Positions 1-8,296 of a stretch of 64,000 nt of DNA are shown piece after piece. Location: contig NZ_JAKVLR010000001.1 of the NCBI RefSeq assembly GCF_022484265.1, forward strand, positions 1,302,001-1,366,000, given 5' to 3'. The notes under the pieces are model-generated. The model saw only the letters and a list, made by a program, of their open reading frames with translations, ran no database searches and had not been told where the DNA came from. Made by a program: the position numbers and the translations under genes. The DNA is from Companilactobacillus sp. GTDB lineage: Bacteria > Bacillota > Bacilli > Lactobacillales > Lactobacillaceae. Within the stretch, counting starts at the first letter, position 1; each line of letters starts with the position of its first letter.

Positions 1-1013
1 GAACCAAATTCGCTCTTTTTAAAAATTGGAAATCCTTCAACGTATTCGCGATATACCAAGGTTTTATTCTTCCAGTTAGCATCATACAGACGTAAGTTAG
101 ATACCGAATTTTGAATGTTCGTTGCCTTCTTATAGCCACGTTGGAAGAACGTTAAGTAATCTTTAGGAACTGACGTGTCAGTATAGTCGGAAAATGTTAA
201 TTCATTCTTGTCACGATCAGATACTAATCGTTTGGACTCGCCGACACTATAAGTAGTGACGTTGCCATCAGTACTATTGTTGATGTCATCAGTATTAGCA
301 TCGAACAAATTAGTCGTATATTCTGAATCCGCCTTTGTACTCATAACATATGAGTAGCGTTTTAAAGTAATTGGTTCAGAGTAAAAAGTTACGACGCCGT
401 GTTTCATCAAGTTCAACTTGACCTTCAGATCAATATTAGCTTTTTTAGCCAATTTGATAATCGGTTCTGCTGAAGCCCCGCTGACCTTAGCTTCATAAAC
501 TGAGTAATCATTATCGTTAGCTAAGTAAACCTGGTCATCGTCTTTGTTGTTAGTTGAAAAAATAATTCGATTGAATGCATGATCTTGAGCTTTTTGCAGC
601 TGATTGTTATTCATCAAATATCCTAATGTTCGAATCGAGATATTCGTAGGATAGACTAATTGGATCATATTTTTTTGCTGGATCATATGTTGGTACTTGG
701 CTCCATCTTTCGTGAATTCACGATGGAACGTTCCAACCTTCCAATCCTTGATAACACTTTGCATGTTAAATGAAATATTATCTTTGTTGTTATAGATCAA
801 TCGTTGATCCTTGCCATCTTGCCAAATAACCTGCGTCGGGCTGATTATTTGATCAATTGGCGTTTTATTTTTATCGACATCACTAGTCGACACATCAATA
901 TTTCGGCCACGTTGGTAACGGGCAGTGTTAGTCCAGATGAAGAAGGACAAAACAAAACTGGTGACAACTGCGACGACTAATAAAATTTGAACGATCAGTC
1001 GACTAAATTTCAT
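1..1013 (-). CDS. walH: WalH (YycH) two-component regulatory accessory protein, 3' end outside the window
   Basis: Reading the minus strand from ATG at 1013 gives MKFSRLIVQILLVVAVVTSF and then an open frame to base 1, about 337 codons. The family is about 430-450 residues, so the C-terminus lies beyond the window. One N-terminal membrane segment (about residues 5-28) is followed by a large extracytoplasmic part, which is the YycH architecture. YycH proteins sit in the membrane and modulate the WalK sensor kinase. The ATG overlaps the last 11 bases of walK, so translation is probably coupled. The identity rests on the order walR-walK-walH and the N-terminal sequence. walI would be expected next, outside the window. 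Confidence 0.9.
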   Translation of the reverse strand, partial: MKFSRLIVQILLVVAVVTSFVLSFFIWTNTARYQRGRNIDVSTSDVDKNKTPIDQIISPTQVIWQDGKDQRLIYNNKDNISFNMQSVIKDWKVGTFHREFTKDGAKYQHMIQQKNMIQLVYPTNISIRTLGYLMNNNQLQKAQDHAFNRIIFSTNNKDDDQVYLANDNDYSVYEAKVSGASAEPIIKLAKKANIDLKVKLNLMKHGVVTFYSEPITLKRYSYVMSTKADSEYTTNLFDANTDDINNSTDGNVTTYSVGESKRLVSDRDKNELTFSDYTDTSVPKDYLTFFQRGYKKATNIQNSVSNLRLYDANWKNKTLVYREYVEGFPIFKKSEFG

Positions 1014-2904
1014 CCCATTCTCCTCCTGTCTCATTTGGATCAAACGGTAGGGAAATGTAGAAGGTCGAACCTCTACCTTCGGCACTATTTACCCAAATTC
1101 TACCTTTATGTTGTTCAACGATTTCTTTAGAAATAGATAGTCCTAATCCGGTACCACCTTGTTTTCTAGAACGTGCTTTATCAACACGATAGAAACGATC
1201 GAAGACTTTCTTAATATCTTTTCTAGGAATACCCAGACCCTCATCAGAAATACTAATAATAATATGTTTATTAGTTTCCAACAGACGGCAAGTGATGACA
1301 CCACCATCTGGAGAGTACTTAATGGCATTATTCATAATATTATCGATAACTTGCGTCATCTTATCGGTATCAATTTCGACCCACAGATCTTTTTGGGTAA
1401 AAATTCGTTTGATCCGATAATTCTTGACGATCTTCTTGTCATCTTCTTTGGCATCAGCCTTTTCTTTCTTCAACATCATGTCAAAACGGTCCAGGATGTA
1501 TGAGAAGAATTCATTAAAGTTGACTAGCTCTTTGTTGAGTTTTGAACGACCTTGATCCATCCGTGACAAGTTCAAGAGATCTTGGATCATTCTGATCATC
1601 CGATCAGTTTCTTCAGCCGTAACATTCAAGAACTGCGGAGCCAACTTTTGGTCTTTCCAAGCACCGTTGTTCAAAGCATCGATATAACTACTGATACTAG
1701 TTAGCGGCGTTCTCAACTCGTGAGAAACGTTTGAAACGAACTGACGACGTTCACTATCGATTTTTTGTTGTTCAGTGACATCATGCAAGACACAAACCAT
1801 ACCACTGATAAAGCCACTATTTCTTTGAATCAAAGAAAAGTCAGCATTTAAAATCAACGATCCATCGTCATCGTCTTCAATATCGTCATCATCCATAAAG
1901 TCACTCGTCTCAATGATCATCGGTTCAGGGCTCTCCAATAATTCATCAAAACTAACGTGATCAGAAATCCCTAAAATATCGACCAATTGAGCACCATTGG
2001 CTTCATCTTCAGTCTTATTCAAGAATTCGCGGGCCATTTCATTAATGACCGTAATATTTCCGAGTCGGTTAGTAGCAATAACACCATCTGACATTTGCGT
2101 CAGAACGCTATCGAGTCGCCGTCGCTCAGATTCCGAATTTTCCGTCGCCTCTTCAACTTTGACTGACAGGTCATTAACGGCCATCGCTAATTGACCTAAC
2201 TCATCCGGCGAATAAACACGAACCTGACCAGAATAGTCACCTTCGGCCATTCGAACCGCCTGCTGCTTCATTTCGCCGATCGGTCGTGTGATCGCTCGAG
2301 AAATAAAAATTGCAATCATCGCACCGAGAAGTCCGGCTACCAAGGAAGCCGTCAAGAAGATAACAATGATGTTATTAATACCCGTATAAACTGACTCCAT
2401 GCTGGCTCGGACATAAATTGCACCCACAACATTGCTGTTGTCGGGTGACGAAACCGGTGTTATCGATTCATATGAGCTCCCCAGCGATTTATCATAATAG
2501 ATCTGCGTGATCTTCTTATTATTATTAATACTTCGTCGGACTTGATCCTTTAAAGTCTTTCGACCAATCTGGGATGCCTTATCAGCGTCCTTAGTTCCAA
2601 CTATGGTTCCATTTCGATCGATAACCTGAATATCAGTGATATCTGAGTTATTTCGAGCAAAATCTTGGATTGTATTATTTATATTGGCTCGCGTATGCGA
2701 GTCGTTATCAGTTAAATTCTCTGAAATTTGGTTGAGCACATATACTTTGACGCTGACTGAATCTTCAAATTGCGAAACATTTTGTTGTTCCAGCTGTCTG
2801 ACAAAGTAGGCCCCAATGATTTCGATCGTAAAAATCAAAATTAGAATAAATGACAAACCAATTTTGAAGTTGATCGAGTGTAAAAACGCTAATCTTTTTT
2901 TCAA
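1003..2904 (-). CDS. walK: WalK (YycG) essential cell-wall sensor histidine kinase
   Basis: Membrane histidine kinase that phosphorylates WalR and controls cell-wall hydrolase genes. Visible in order are a first membrane segment (about residues 14-34), an extracytoplasmic sensor of about 145 residues, a second membrane segment (about 180-205), a HAMP linker, a PAS domain, an H-box SHELRTPLTS with the phosphorylated His near residue 395, and an ATPase domain with N-box NNAIKYSPDGG and G-boxes DEGLGIP and GGTGLGL. The PAS region carries an acidic insert (DDDDIEDDDD). I prefer TTG at 2904 (MKKRLAFLHSINFKIG, matching the family N-terminus) over GTG at 2913, which has no room for its ribosome-binding site. 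Unusually, a 248-bp gap with its own terminator and promoter separates it from walR. Confidence 0.95.
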   Translation of the reverse strand: MKKRLAFLHSINFKIGLSFILILIFTIEIIGAYFVRQLEQQNVSQFEDSVSVKVYVLNQISENLTDNDSHTRANINNTIQDFARNNSDITDIQVIDRNGTIVGTKDADKASQIGRKTLKDQVRRSINNNKKITQIYYDKSLGSSYESITPVSSPDNSNVVGAIYVRASMESVYTGINNIIVIFLTASLVAGLLGAMIAIFISRAITRPIGEMKQQAVRMAEGDYSGQVRVYSPDELGQLAMAVNDLSVKVEEATENSESERRRLDSVLTQMSDGVIATNRLGNITVINEMAREFLNKTEDEANGAQLVDILGISDHVSFDELLESPEPMIIETSDFMDDDDIEDDDDGSLILNADFSLIQRNSGFISGMVCVLHDVTEQQKIDSERRQFVSNVSHELRTPLTSISSYIDALNNGAWKDQKLAPQFLNVTAEETDRMIRMIQDLLNLSRMDQGRSKLNKELVNFNEFFSYILDRFDMMLKKEKADAKEDDKKIVKNYRIKRIFTQKDLWVEIDTDKMTQVIDNIMNNAIKYSPDGGVITCRLLETNKHIIISISDEGLGIPRKDIKKVFDRFYRVDKARSRKQGGTGLGLSISKEIVEQHKGRIWVNSAEGRGSTFYISLPFDPNETGGEWDEI

Positions 2905-3039
2905 TGTCTCCACCCTAGAATTGATTTGGTGATTTCTTTAGTAGTCAATCATAACAAAAGAAGTAGACCAATCAAGCATTTTTCTCATACTGAAAAGAAC
3001 TTGTAACTTCATTTCAGCATTAAATACAAACTAACTACT

Positions 3040-3068
3040 ATTATACTTGGTAATTAACCTCACGACAA
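3040..3068 (-). promoter_or_regulatory. putative walK promoter
   Basis: On the minus strand TTGTCG (3068-3063) and TATAAT (3045-3040) are separated by 17 bp, a near-consensus vegetative promoter. It lies directly downstream of the hairpin that ends the walR transcript and about 135 bp upstream of the walK start. This is inferred from sequence only. Confidence 0.6.
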
Positions 3069-3103
3069 AAAAATCGGACCAACTCGTAATTGAGTTGATC
3101 CGA
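3067..3103 (-). terminator. intrinsic terminator between walR and walK
   Basis: On the minus strand an inverted repeat with arms TCGGA/TCCGA and AACTC/GAGTT is followed by seven T residues (complement of 3067-3073). It should end or reduce transcripts coming from walR before walK. Confidence 0.75.
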
Positions 3104-3161
3104 CTTTTAATGAAACAGTCAATCAGACTGCAACATTCCTATATATTCATATTGTTTTTAA

Positions 3162-3872
3162 TTATAGATTACTGTCTGAATCAGGGTTTCTTAAATAATA
3201 TCCAACCCCACGTCTAGTCATCAGCCATTCTGGTTGACTAGGATTATTTTCGATTTTCTCACGAAGACGTCTTACTGTAACGTCGACCGTTCTAACGTCT
3301 CCAAAATAATCATAGCCCCAAACAGTTTGAAGCAAATGCTCACGCTTCATAACTTGGCCAATGTGTTGAGCTAAGTAATACAATAGCTCAAACTCACGAT
3401 GCGTCAGTTCGATACCTTTGCCATTTTTAGTAACTGTATAAGCTTCTGGCAAGATAGTAAGGTCACCAATTTGTATTTCACTATTCTTTGTTTCTTCAGA
3501 TGGGGTTTCTCTTTGCGTTCTCAAACGTGCCTTAACACGAGCGACTAACTCACGGTTAGAGAAAGGTTTTGTAACATAGTCGTCAGCACCTAATTCAAGT
3601 CCGATGACCTTATCGATCTCGGTATCCTTAGCTGTCAACATGATAATTGGTGTGTCTTTAGTTTTTCTCACAGTACGAGCCACTTCAAGACCATCGATAA
3701 CTGGTAACATCAAATCGAGTAATATCAAGTCGGGATTATCAGATTCAACTTTATCAAGAGCTTCTTTTCCGTCAAAAGCTGTGATTACTTCATATCCTTC
3801 ATTTTCCAAATTGTATTTAACAATATCTGAAATAGGTTTTTCATCGTCTACTACTAGAATCTTTTTAGCCAT
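3162..3872 (-). CDS. walR: WalR (YycF) OmpR-family response regulator
   Basis: DNA-binding response regulator of the essential WalKR system, 236 residues, the usual length. The receiver domain (about 1-120) shows the acidic pair DDEKP, the phospho-acceptor Asp in LILLDLMLP, the conserved Thr in MLTAKD and Lys in VTKPFSNRE. The C-terminal winged helix (about 135-232) ends in the typical TVDVTVRRLREKIE and RGVGYYLR motifs. The start ATG has a strong ribosome-binding site, AAGGAGAGG. It is the first gene of the cluster on this strand, and tRNA-Lys diverges upstream. WalR binds direct repeats of TGTWAH spaced by 5 bp; one such site lies at 4404-4420. Confidence 0.97.
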   Translation of the reverse strand: MAKKILVVDDEKPISDIVKYNLENEGYEVITAFDGKEALDKVESDNPDLILLDLMLPVIDGLEVARTVRKTKDTPIIMLTAKDTEIDKVIGLELGADDYVTKPFSNRELVARVKARLRTQRETPSEETKNSEIQIGDLTILPEAYTVTKNGKGIELTHREFELLYYLAQHIGQVMKREHLLQTVWGYDYFGDVRTVDVTVRRLREKIENNPSQPEWLMTRRGVGYYLRNPDSDSNL

Positions 3873-3974
3873 ATTTACCTCTCCTTGACTTCAATCATTA
3901 TACTAGCTTTGTAATATTAAAACAAAATCAACTAAACCTTATCTTAAAAACTTTCAATTTCGACAAAAAAAGTC

Positions 3975-4004
3975 TTGCCTGCAATTTGCGTTCTATGATA
4001 TTAT
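3975..4004 (+). promoter_or_regulatory. putative promoter of tRNA-Lys
   Basis: TTGCCT (3975-3980) and TATTAT (3999-4004) are 18 bp apart, about 36 bp before the mature tRNA 5' end. The spacing and position suit a stable-RNA promoter. Confidence 0.5.
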
Positions 4005-4040
4005 ATATCTCGTTGATTGATTGAGAAAAGAAATCACTTT

Positions 4041-4113
4041 GGGTGGTTAGCTCAGCTGGCAGAGCAACGGACTCTTAATCCGTGGGTCCAGGGTTCGATC
4101 CCCTGACCACCCA
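4041..4113 (+). tRNA. tRNA-Lys (anticodon CTT)
   Basis: A complete cloverleaf can be drawn by eye. The acceptor stem is GGGTGGT/ACCACCC with discriminator A, the D stem is GCTC/GAGC, the anticodon stem is ACGGA/TCCGT around loop CTCTTAA (anticodon CTT), and the T arm is CAGGG-TTCGATC-CCCTG. The length is 73 nt and the 3' CCA is not encoded. It stands alone, with its own promoter and terminator, between walR and a convergent operon. Confidence 0.97.
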
Positions 4114-4130
4114 TAACAGAATTACCGCTT

Positions 4131-4160
4131 AGCGTTAGGACTTAGTCCTAGCGCTTTTTT
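4131..4160 (+). terminator. intrinsic terminator of tRNA-Lys
   Basis: The hairpin arms AGCGTTAGGA and TCCTAGCGCT enclose a 5-nt loop and are followed by a run of T, 17 nt after the tRNA 3' end. Confidence 0.85.
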
Positions 4161-4329
4161 CTTGCACAAAAAATCTAATTTAAATTAACTCATTAAAATC
4201 GCTTTGTTCAAACGACTCTTTAATTCATCCTCAAAATTCACTCAAAACACAATTATATTGTACATTTCTATGTCTCTGCCGCTGTTTTTGTCACTCAAAC
4301 TTAACTATCCCTTAAAAAACAAGTGATAC

Positions 4330-4358
4330 AAAAAGGACATCATCGACTGATAATGCCC
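4330..4358 (-). terminator. intrinsic terminator of the 4437-6601 operon
   Basis: On the minus strand GGGCATTATC and GATGATGTCC pair over 10 bp, with two G:U pairs, around a 4-nt loop and are followed by TTTTTG. It lies about 80 bp after the stop codon of the last gene of the operon. Confidence 0.7.
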
Positions 4359-4403
4359 TAAAAGCTAGTTTCTTCTTCTCAGGAAAATAATAATACCACG
4401 TTC

Positions 4404-4420
4404 TGTAACATTTTTGTAAC
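4404..4420 (+). promoter_or_regulatory. perfect match to the WalR box consensus
   Basis: TGTAAC-ATTTT-TGTAAC fits the published WalR/YycF consensus TGTWAH-N5-TGTWAH exactly. It sits 16 bp beyond the stop codon of the monooxygenase gene (4437-5096, minus strand), with no obvious promoter or gene to control on the plus side. It may be a chance match in AT-rich DNA. Confidence 0.3.
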
Positions 4421-4436
4421 AATATGCCTTAATCAC

Positions 4437-5096
4437 CTAATCATCTAAATCTGAATACTCCAATTTATCCTGACTGACCATGGTATCAACTACTAATTGA
4501 TGGAGCTGATACTTGGCAGTGCTGTCATTTAACAAGTCTAAGAGCCAACTCTTAGACTTATTTTGATTGGCACGATCTTTGAATATCGTCAAAATGATCC
4601 AGTGAGTTTCATCTTCATCTACTGATGCAACATTAAAGGTGGAAAAACCTCGTAGCTCCTCAAATGATGCCACGACCTCTTCACTCAATAAGTGTTTGAG
4701 ATGTTTGACTTTATCTTTAGCAATCGTCAGATCATACAGTTCAACGGGCGAATAATTGATCCCAGCCACTTCAAATCCATTACTAATGGAAAGATAAGCG
4801 GGGTGTAATTGATGGACCTCACGGTCAGTTATGACTTGTTGAGCGAGCTGACTATAACTTTTGAATTGTGGAGAATTTGCATGTACCTGGTAGCGTTCCT
4901 CATCTAAATAAATTTCAAAAACGTAATTTGTCGTACCCGCTTCATCTTCATGCGTGGCATACATTGCTAATGTCCCAGGTTCATTACGAACCGACGTCAA
5001 CAAATTATGTTCGCCTTCTTCAACAAATTTATCTCGATCGTCAGCATTGATCGTTAATTTATACATTCTAAAAAGTGGAGCTTTCATCAATTCCAT
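4437..5096 (-). CDS. putative quinol monooxygenase, two ABM domains
   Basis: A 219-residue protein whose first ~100 residues look like an antibiotic-biosynthesis-monooxygenase (ABM, YgiN-like) ferredoxin fold: FRMYKLTINADDRDKFVEEG, then EPGTLAMYATHEDE, VFEIYLDEERYQVHANSP and FKSYSQLAQQV. The second half (VELYDLTIAKDKVKHLKHLL, GFSTFNVASVDEDETHWIILTIFKD) seems to be a diverged second copy. Single-domain family members form dimers, so the duplication may give a pseudo-dimer. It is the last gene of a three-gene operon with an acetyltransferase and an aldo/keto reductase, opposite a LysR regulator. ABM proteins act on quinols or similar aromatics, but the substrate here is unknown. Confidence 0.7.
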   Translation of the reverse strand: MELMKAPLFRMYKLTINADDRDKFVEEGEHNLLTSVRNEPGTLAMYATHEDEAGTTNYVFEIYLDEERYQVHANSPQFKSYSQLAQQVITDREVHQLHPAYLSISNGFEVAGINYSPVELYDLTIAKDKVKHLKHLLSEEVVASFEELRGFSTFNVASVDEDETHWIILTIFKDRANQNKSKSWLLDLLNDSTAKYQLHQLVVDTMVSQDKLEYSDLDD

Positions 5097-5134
5097 AATT
5101 ATTCCTCACAATTTTTGCATATATCACCTTTAGT

Positions 5135-5722
5135 TTAGCCTAATTCGGGCAATTGTTTAATAATTTTGGCCGGAACGCCGCCGACCACTGAATTATCAGG
5201 AACGTCTTTGGTCACAACTGCACCGGCACCAACAATAACATTATTACCAATGTGTACTCCACCAATAATCGTGACATTACCGCCGATCCACACATCGTTT
5301 CCCACACTGATCGGTTCAGTATAGGTAACTAGATAACGACTGCCATCTTCGCGCACGCCAAAACGTTGGTTGGCATCAAGTGAATACTCGCCACAGTAAA
5401 ACTTCGTATCAGGAGCAATAATGACGCGATTTCCTAACGTGATCAAGTTCGAATCTTGAAAAAAACAGTTTCCATTGATAAACACATCGTCACCAACACT
5501 AATGTGCTTTCCGTAGATAGCTTCAAAATGACCATTGATAGTTAAACGTTGACCTGACTGGTTAAAAAGTTTTTTCATCGTAAGATTGCGTTTATCCGCA
5601 TCAGTCTCTGTATTGATTTCTTGAATAAGTTGTTTGCCATTCGCCAACATTTGTTGCAATTCTGGATCACGATAGTCGTAATCCTTGCCTGCTAAAAGTT
5701 TTTCATGCTCTGTCATTGTCAT
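5135..5722 (-). CDS. maltose/galactoside O-acetyltransferase family protein
   Basis: A 195-residue enzyme of the LacA/Maa group, which transfers acetyl from acetyl-CoA to a sugar hydroxyl. The N-terminal Mac domain (MTEHEKLLAGKDYDYRDPEL) is followed by hexapeptide repeats forming a left-handed beta helix (VGNDVWIGGNVTIIGGVHIG, NNVIVGAGAVVTKDVPDNSV, VGGVPAKII). The usual active-site His of the VNHP-like stretch appears replaced in this copy (the segment reads TYTEPISVG), so activity is uncertain. The ATG at 5722 has an AAGAAGG binding site. The gene begins 15 bp after the aldo/keto reductase stop, so the two are co-transcribed. A second copy at 7577-8137 retains the His. Confidence 0.85.
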   Translation of the reverse strand: MTMTEHEKLLAGKDYDYRDPELQQMLANGKQLIQEINTETDADKRNLTMKKLFNQSGQRLTINGHFEAIYGKHISVGDDVFINGNCFFQDSNLITLGNRVIIAPDTKFYCGEYSLDANQRFGVREDGSRYLVTYTEPISVGNDVWIGGNVTIIGGVHIGNNVIVGAGAVVTKDVPDNSVVGGVPAKIIKQLPELG

Positions 5723-5737
5723 CTTAATACCTTCTTA

Positions 5738-6601
5738 TTAATAATCTAGTCCTTGATCGATAAGATCTTGATAATGTTTCGTTGCTGAGAGACTGTGTCG
5801 ATCTGGAGAAAGCCACTTATTTTTATTTAATTTTGCTAATTGATCCATTTCATCCAATGTTAACGAAAAATTCCAAATATCAGAATTTTCAAGCATTCGT
5901 TTTTTATGAGATGATTTTGGGATGATCACTGCATCCAATTGGATCAAATAACGTAACAACACTTGTGCCACTGTCTTGTGATATTGCTGAGCAATTTTTT
6001 CAACAGCTGGTTCTGCTAAGATCTGTCCGCTTGCTTCACCTAATGGTGCCCAGGCCTCAGTTCTAATCTTGAGTTCTTGATGAATCTTTCTAAGTTCGTT
6101 TTCTTGTTGGTATAGGTTTAATTCAACTTGATTAACCTCGGGTGTGATTTCCGAATTATGAGCAAGATCTAATATTTGCCCAGCATCAAAATTAGAAACT
6201 CCAATTGCTCTGACAATACCTTGATGATTGAATTTCTCCAACGCCTGATATGCACCATAGTAATCGCCATATGGTTCATGGAGCAGGACTAAATCCAAAT
6301 AATCCAAACCCATTCGTTTCAAGGATTCGTTGACTGAAATTTGTGTTTTATCGATTCCATAAAATGGCAACCAAACCTTAGTCGTCACAAATATTTCATT
6401 TCGAGGAATATCTGTCTCTCTTAACGCTGCACCAACAGCTCGCTCGTTTCGATAGACTTGAGCTGTATCAATCAGTCGATAACCACCATCTAAAGCATTG
6501 AGAACCGCCTGTTTACAAGTTTCAAAGTCAGTCATCTGAAAGGTTCCAAATCCTTCTAATGGCATTTTGAGTCCATTATTTAACGTAATTGTAGGAATCA
6601 T
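5738..6601 (-). CDS. aldo/keto reductase (2,5-diketo-D-gluconate reductase type)
   Basis: A 287-residue NADPH-dependent carbonyl reductase with a TIM-barrel fold. The catalytic tetrad is visible: Asp in GYRLIDTAQVY with the Tyr a few residues on, Lys in FVTTKVWL and His in LVLLHEP. The cofactor loop IPKSSHKKRMLENSDIW near residue 235 is typical of the family. It is the first gene of an operon with the acetyltransferase (15-bp gap) and the ABM monooxygenase (38-bp gap after that). A LysR gene starts 81 bp away in the opposite direction and is the likely regulator. The natural substrate cannot be read from sequence. Confidence 0.9.
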   Translation of the reverse strand: MIPTITLNNGLKMPLEGFGTFQMTDFETCKQAVLNALDGGYRLIDTAQVYRNERAVGAALRETDIPRNEIFVTTKVWLPFYGIDKTQISVNESLKRMGLDYLDLVLLHEPYGDYYGAYQALEKFNHQGIVRAIGVSNFDAGQILDLAHNSEITPEVNQVELNLYQQENELRKIHQELKIRTEAWAPLGEASGQILAEPAVEKIAQQYHKTVAQVLLRYLIQLDAVIIPKSSHKKRMLENSDIWNFSLTLDEMDQLAKLNKNKWLSPDRHSLSATKHYQDLIDQGLDY

Positions 6602-6682
6602 TTTAATCCTCCTTTAGTCCCATTATTCATTGGAACTATAATGTATTTATATCAATGTAAAAAATGAATAGTGAGGTTACGT

Positions 6683-7567
6683 ATGGAAACCCGTGTCTTA
6701 AATTATTTTTTAACTATCGCTAAACTTGGAACAATTTCGTCCGCTGCTCGTGAATTGCACGTCGCTCAACCAACTTTAAGTCGACAACTACAACAGTTGG
6801 AAGAACAACTAGGTACGCCCCTTTTCTCCCGTGAAAAACACCGCATGGTTTTGACCAAAGCAGGACTAGCATACCAATTGCATGTCCAACAGATTTTAGT
6901 TGAATTAAATCGAGCCAATGAGTTGGTGAAAAACATCAATGACGATGAGCTAGTTGGCAAGATTGGCATTGGAGCTGTCGAATCGACTGTTACTAATTTT
7001 TTAACGCCAATCCTGATGAACTTTCATCAAGAAAATCCTAGCATCACTTATGATCTATATGATGCTGACGGAACTGCTATTCAACAACGCCTTGATCAAG
7101 GCCTGATCGAATTGGGATTCGTGTCATCACCAATCAATACCGCAAAATACCACTTTCTAAAACTCCCAACTTACGATCGGTGGGGAATTGCCGTTTTAGA
7201 CAAAGACCCTTTGATCATCAAAAAATCCGTCACAGTTGACGACGTAATTGAACGTCCTCTAATCATCCCTCATCGACAATTGGTTCACGACGACTTGATG
7301 GATTGGCTTCACGCTAACGATTCCACTTTAAATGTTGTCGGCGAATATAACCTATTAACGAATGCCATTTATCTGGCTGCTGCTGGACTTGGAAACTTAA
7401 TTTGTATTGAAGGGGTTCAATTGCCCCAAGATAGCAAACTTCGGTTTATTCCATTTACACCGGAATATAAGCTTGACCATTATCTAATTTGGAGAAAAGG
7501 CGTTCCCTTGAGCGAGGCAACACAAACTTTTGTGAATTATTTGAAGTCGCAAATATCAGTTCAGTAA
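6683..7567 (+). CDS. LysR-family transcriptional regulator
   Basis: A regulator of 294 residues with an N-terminal winged HTH (LNYFLTIAKLGTISSAAREL, then HVAQPTLSRQLQQLEEQLG) and a C-terminal periplasmic-binding-like effector domain (about 90-294). I place the start at ATG 6683, which has GAGG 6 bp upstream, rather than the in-frame GTG at 6671. It is transcribed away from the aldo/keto reductase operon with an 81-bp shared promoter region, the classic arrangement for LysR control of a divergent operon. The effector is unknown. It converges with the second acetyltransferase gene, only 9 bp away, and no terminator separates them. Confidence 0.92.
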   Translation: METRVLNYFLTIAKLGTISSAARELHVAQPTLSRQLQQLEEQLGTPLFSREKHRMVLTKAGLAYQLHVQQILVELNRANELVKNINDDELVGKIGIGAVESTVTNFLTPILMNFHQENPSITYDLYDADGTAIQQRLDQGLIELGFVSSPINTAKYHFLKLPTYDRWGIAVLDKDPLIIKKSVTVDDVIERPLIIPHRQLVHDDLMDWLHANDSTLNVVGEYNLLTNAIYLAAAGLGNLICIEGVQLPQDSKLRFIPFTPEYKLDHYLIWRKGVPLSEATQTFVNYLKSQISVQ

Positions 7568-7576
7568 AAAAATTTG

Positions 7577-8137
7577 CTATTCACTGATTTCTCTAACAAC
7601 ATGTGCCGGTGAACCAACAACAATTGTATTGGCTGGAACGTCTTTAGTAACGACTGAAGATGCCCCAACAACCGCATTTTCACCAATAGTAACTCCAGGC
7701 AAAATCATGGCTGAGTCGCCGATCCAAGCATTTTTTTCAATATGAATTGATTTTGTTACTAAATCACGTCGATACTCTGGGTCCTCCACATGATTAACTG
7801 TCACCAAATTAACTCGAGGGCCAATCAGGACATTGTCATCAATCCATATCCCGCCTAAATCAACAAATAGACAATCTTTATTGATAAACACATTATTTTT
7901 AATAAAAGTATGCCTACCAAAGTCGGTATTAAATGGAGCACTGATGTTAGTAGTCTCTGGCAATTGATATCCAAAAACCTGACTGAATAATTCTCGTCTG
8001 GCATCTGGATCATGATATTGATTGTTGATTTGACTCGTTCGTTTAGCATTATCCTCAACTATCGCATCGATTTCTGTAAAGCGTTCCTTACTATAGCTGA
8101 TTCGCCCGCCTACTAAGGTTTGATCCAGTGCATCCAT
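7577..8137 (-). CDS. hexapeptide-repeat sugar O-acetyltransferase
   Basis: A 186-residue left-handed beta-helix acetyltransferase. An N-terminal helical part is followed by repeats such as DFGRHTFIKNNVFINKDC, VLIGPRVNLVTVNHVEDPEY, IEKNAWIGDSAMILPGVTIG and ENAVVGASSVVTKDVPANTI. The VNHVEDP segment holds the expected catalytic His. It is related to, but clearly diverged from, the copy at 5135-5722. It appears monocistronic, reading toward the LysR gene. The acceptor sugar cannot be named. Confidence 0.88.
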   Translation of the reverse strand: MDALDQTLVGGRISYSKERFTEIDAIVEDNAKRTSQINNQYHDPDARRELFSQVFGYQLPETTNISAPFNTDFGRHTFIKNNVFINKDCLFVDLGGIWIDDNVLIGPRVNLVTVNHVEDPEYRRDLVTKSIHIEKNAWIGDSAMILPGVTIGENAVVGASSVVTKDVPANTIVVGSPAHVVREISE

Positions 8138-8260
8138 TGCAACAACCTCCCATTTATTAGCAAAATTTTACTTTTACGGTTTACAAGCATTAGAATAAAT
8201 CCTGAATCAATCCATGTCTAATGCCTATAATGAGTTGTTATACATAGTCAAAATGAATAC

Positions 8261-8296
8261 AAAAAGAGCTTCCAATTTTTTTGGAAGCTCTTTTTT
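8261..8296. terminator. bidirectional terminator
   Basis: The arms GAGCTTCCAA and TTGGAAGCTC enclose a short T-rich loop, with A and T runs on both sides. On the minus strand it ends the acyltransferase/glycosyltransferase operon, whose stop codon lies inside it. Confidence 0.85.
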
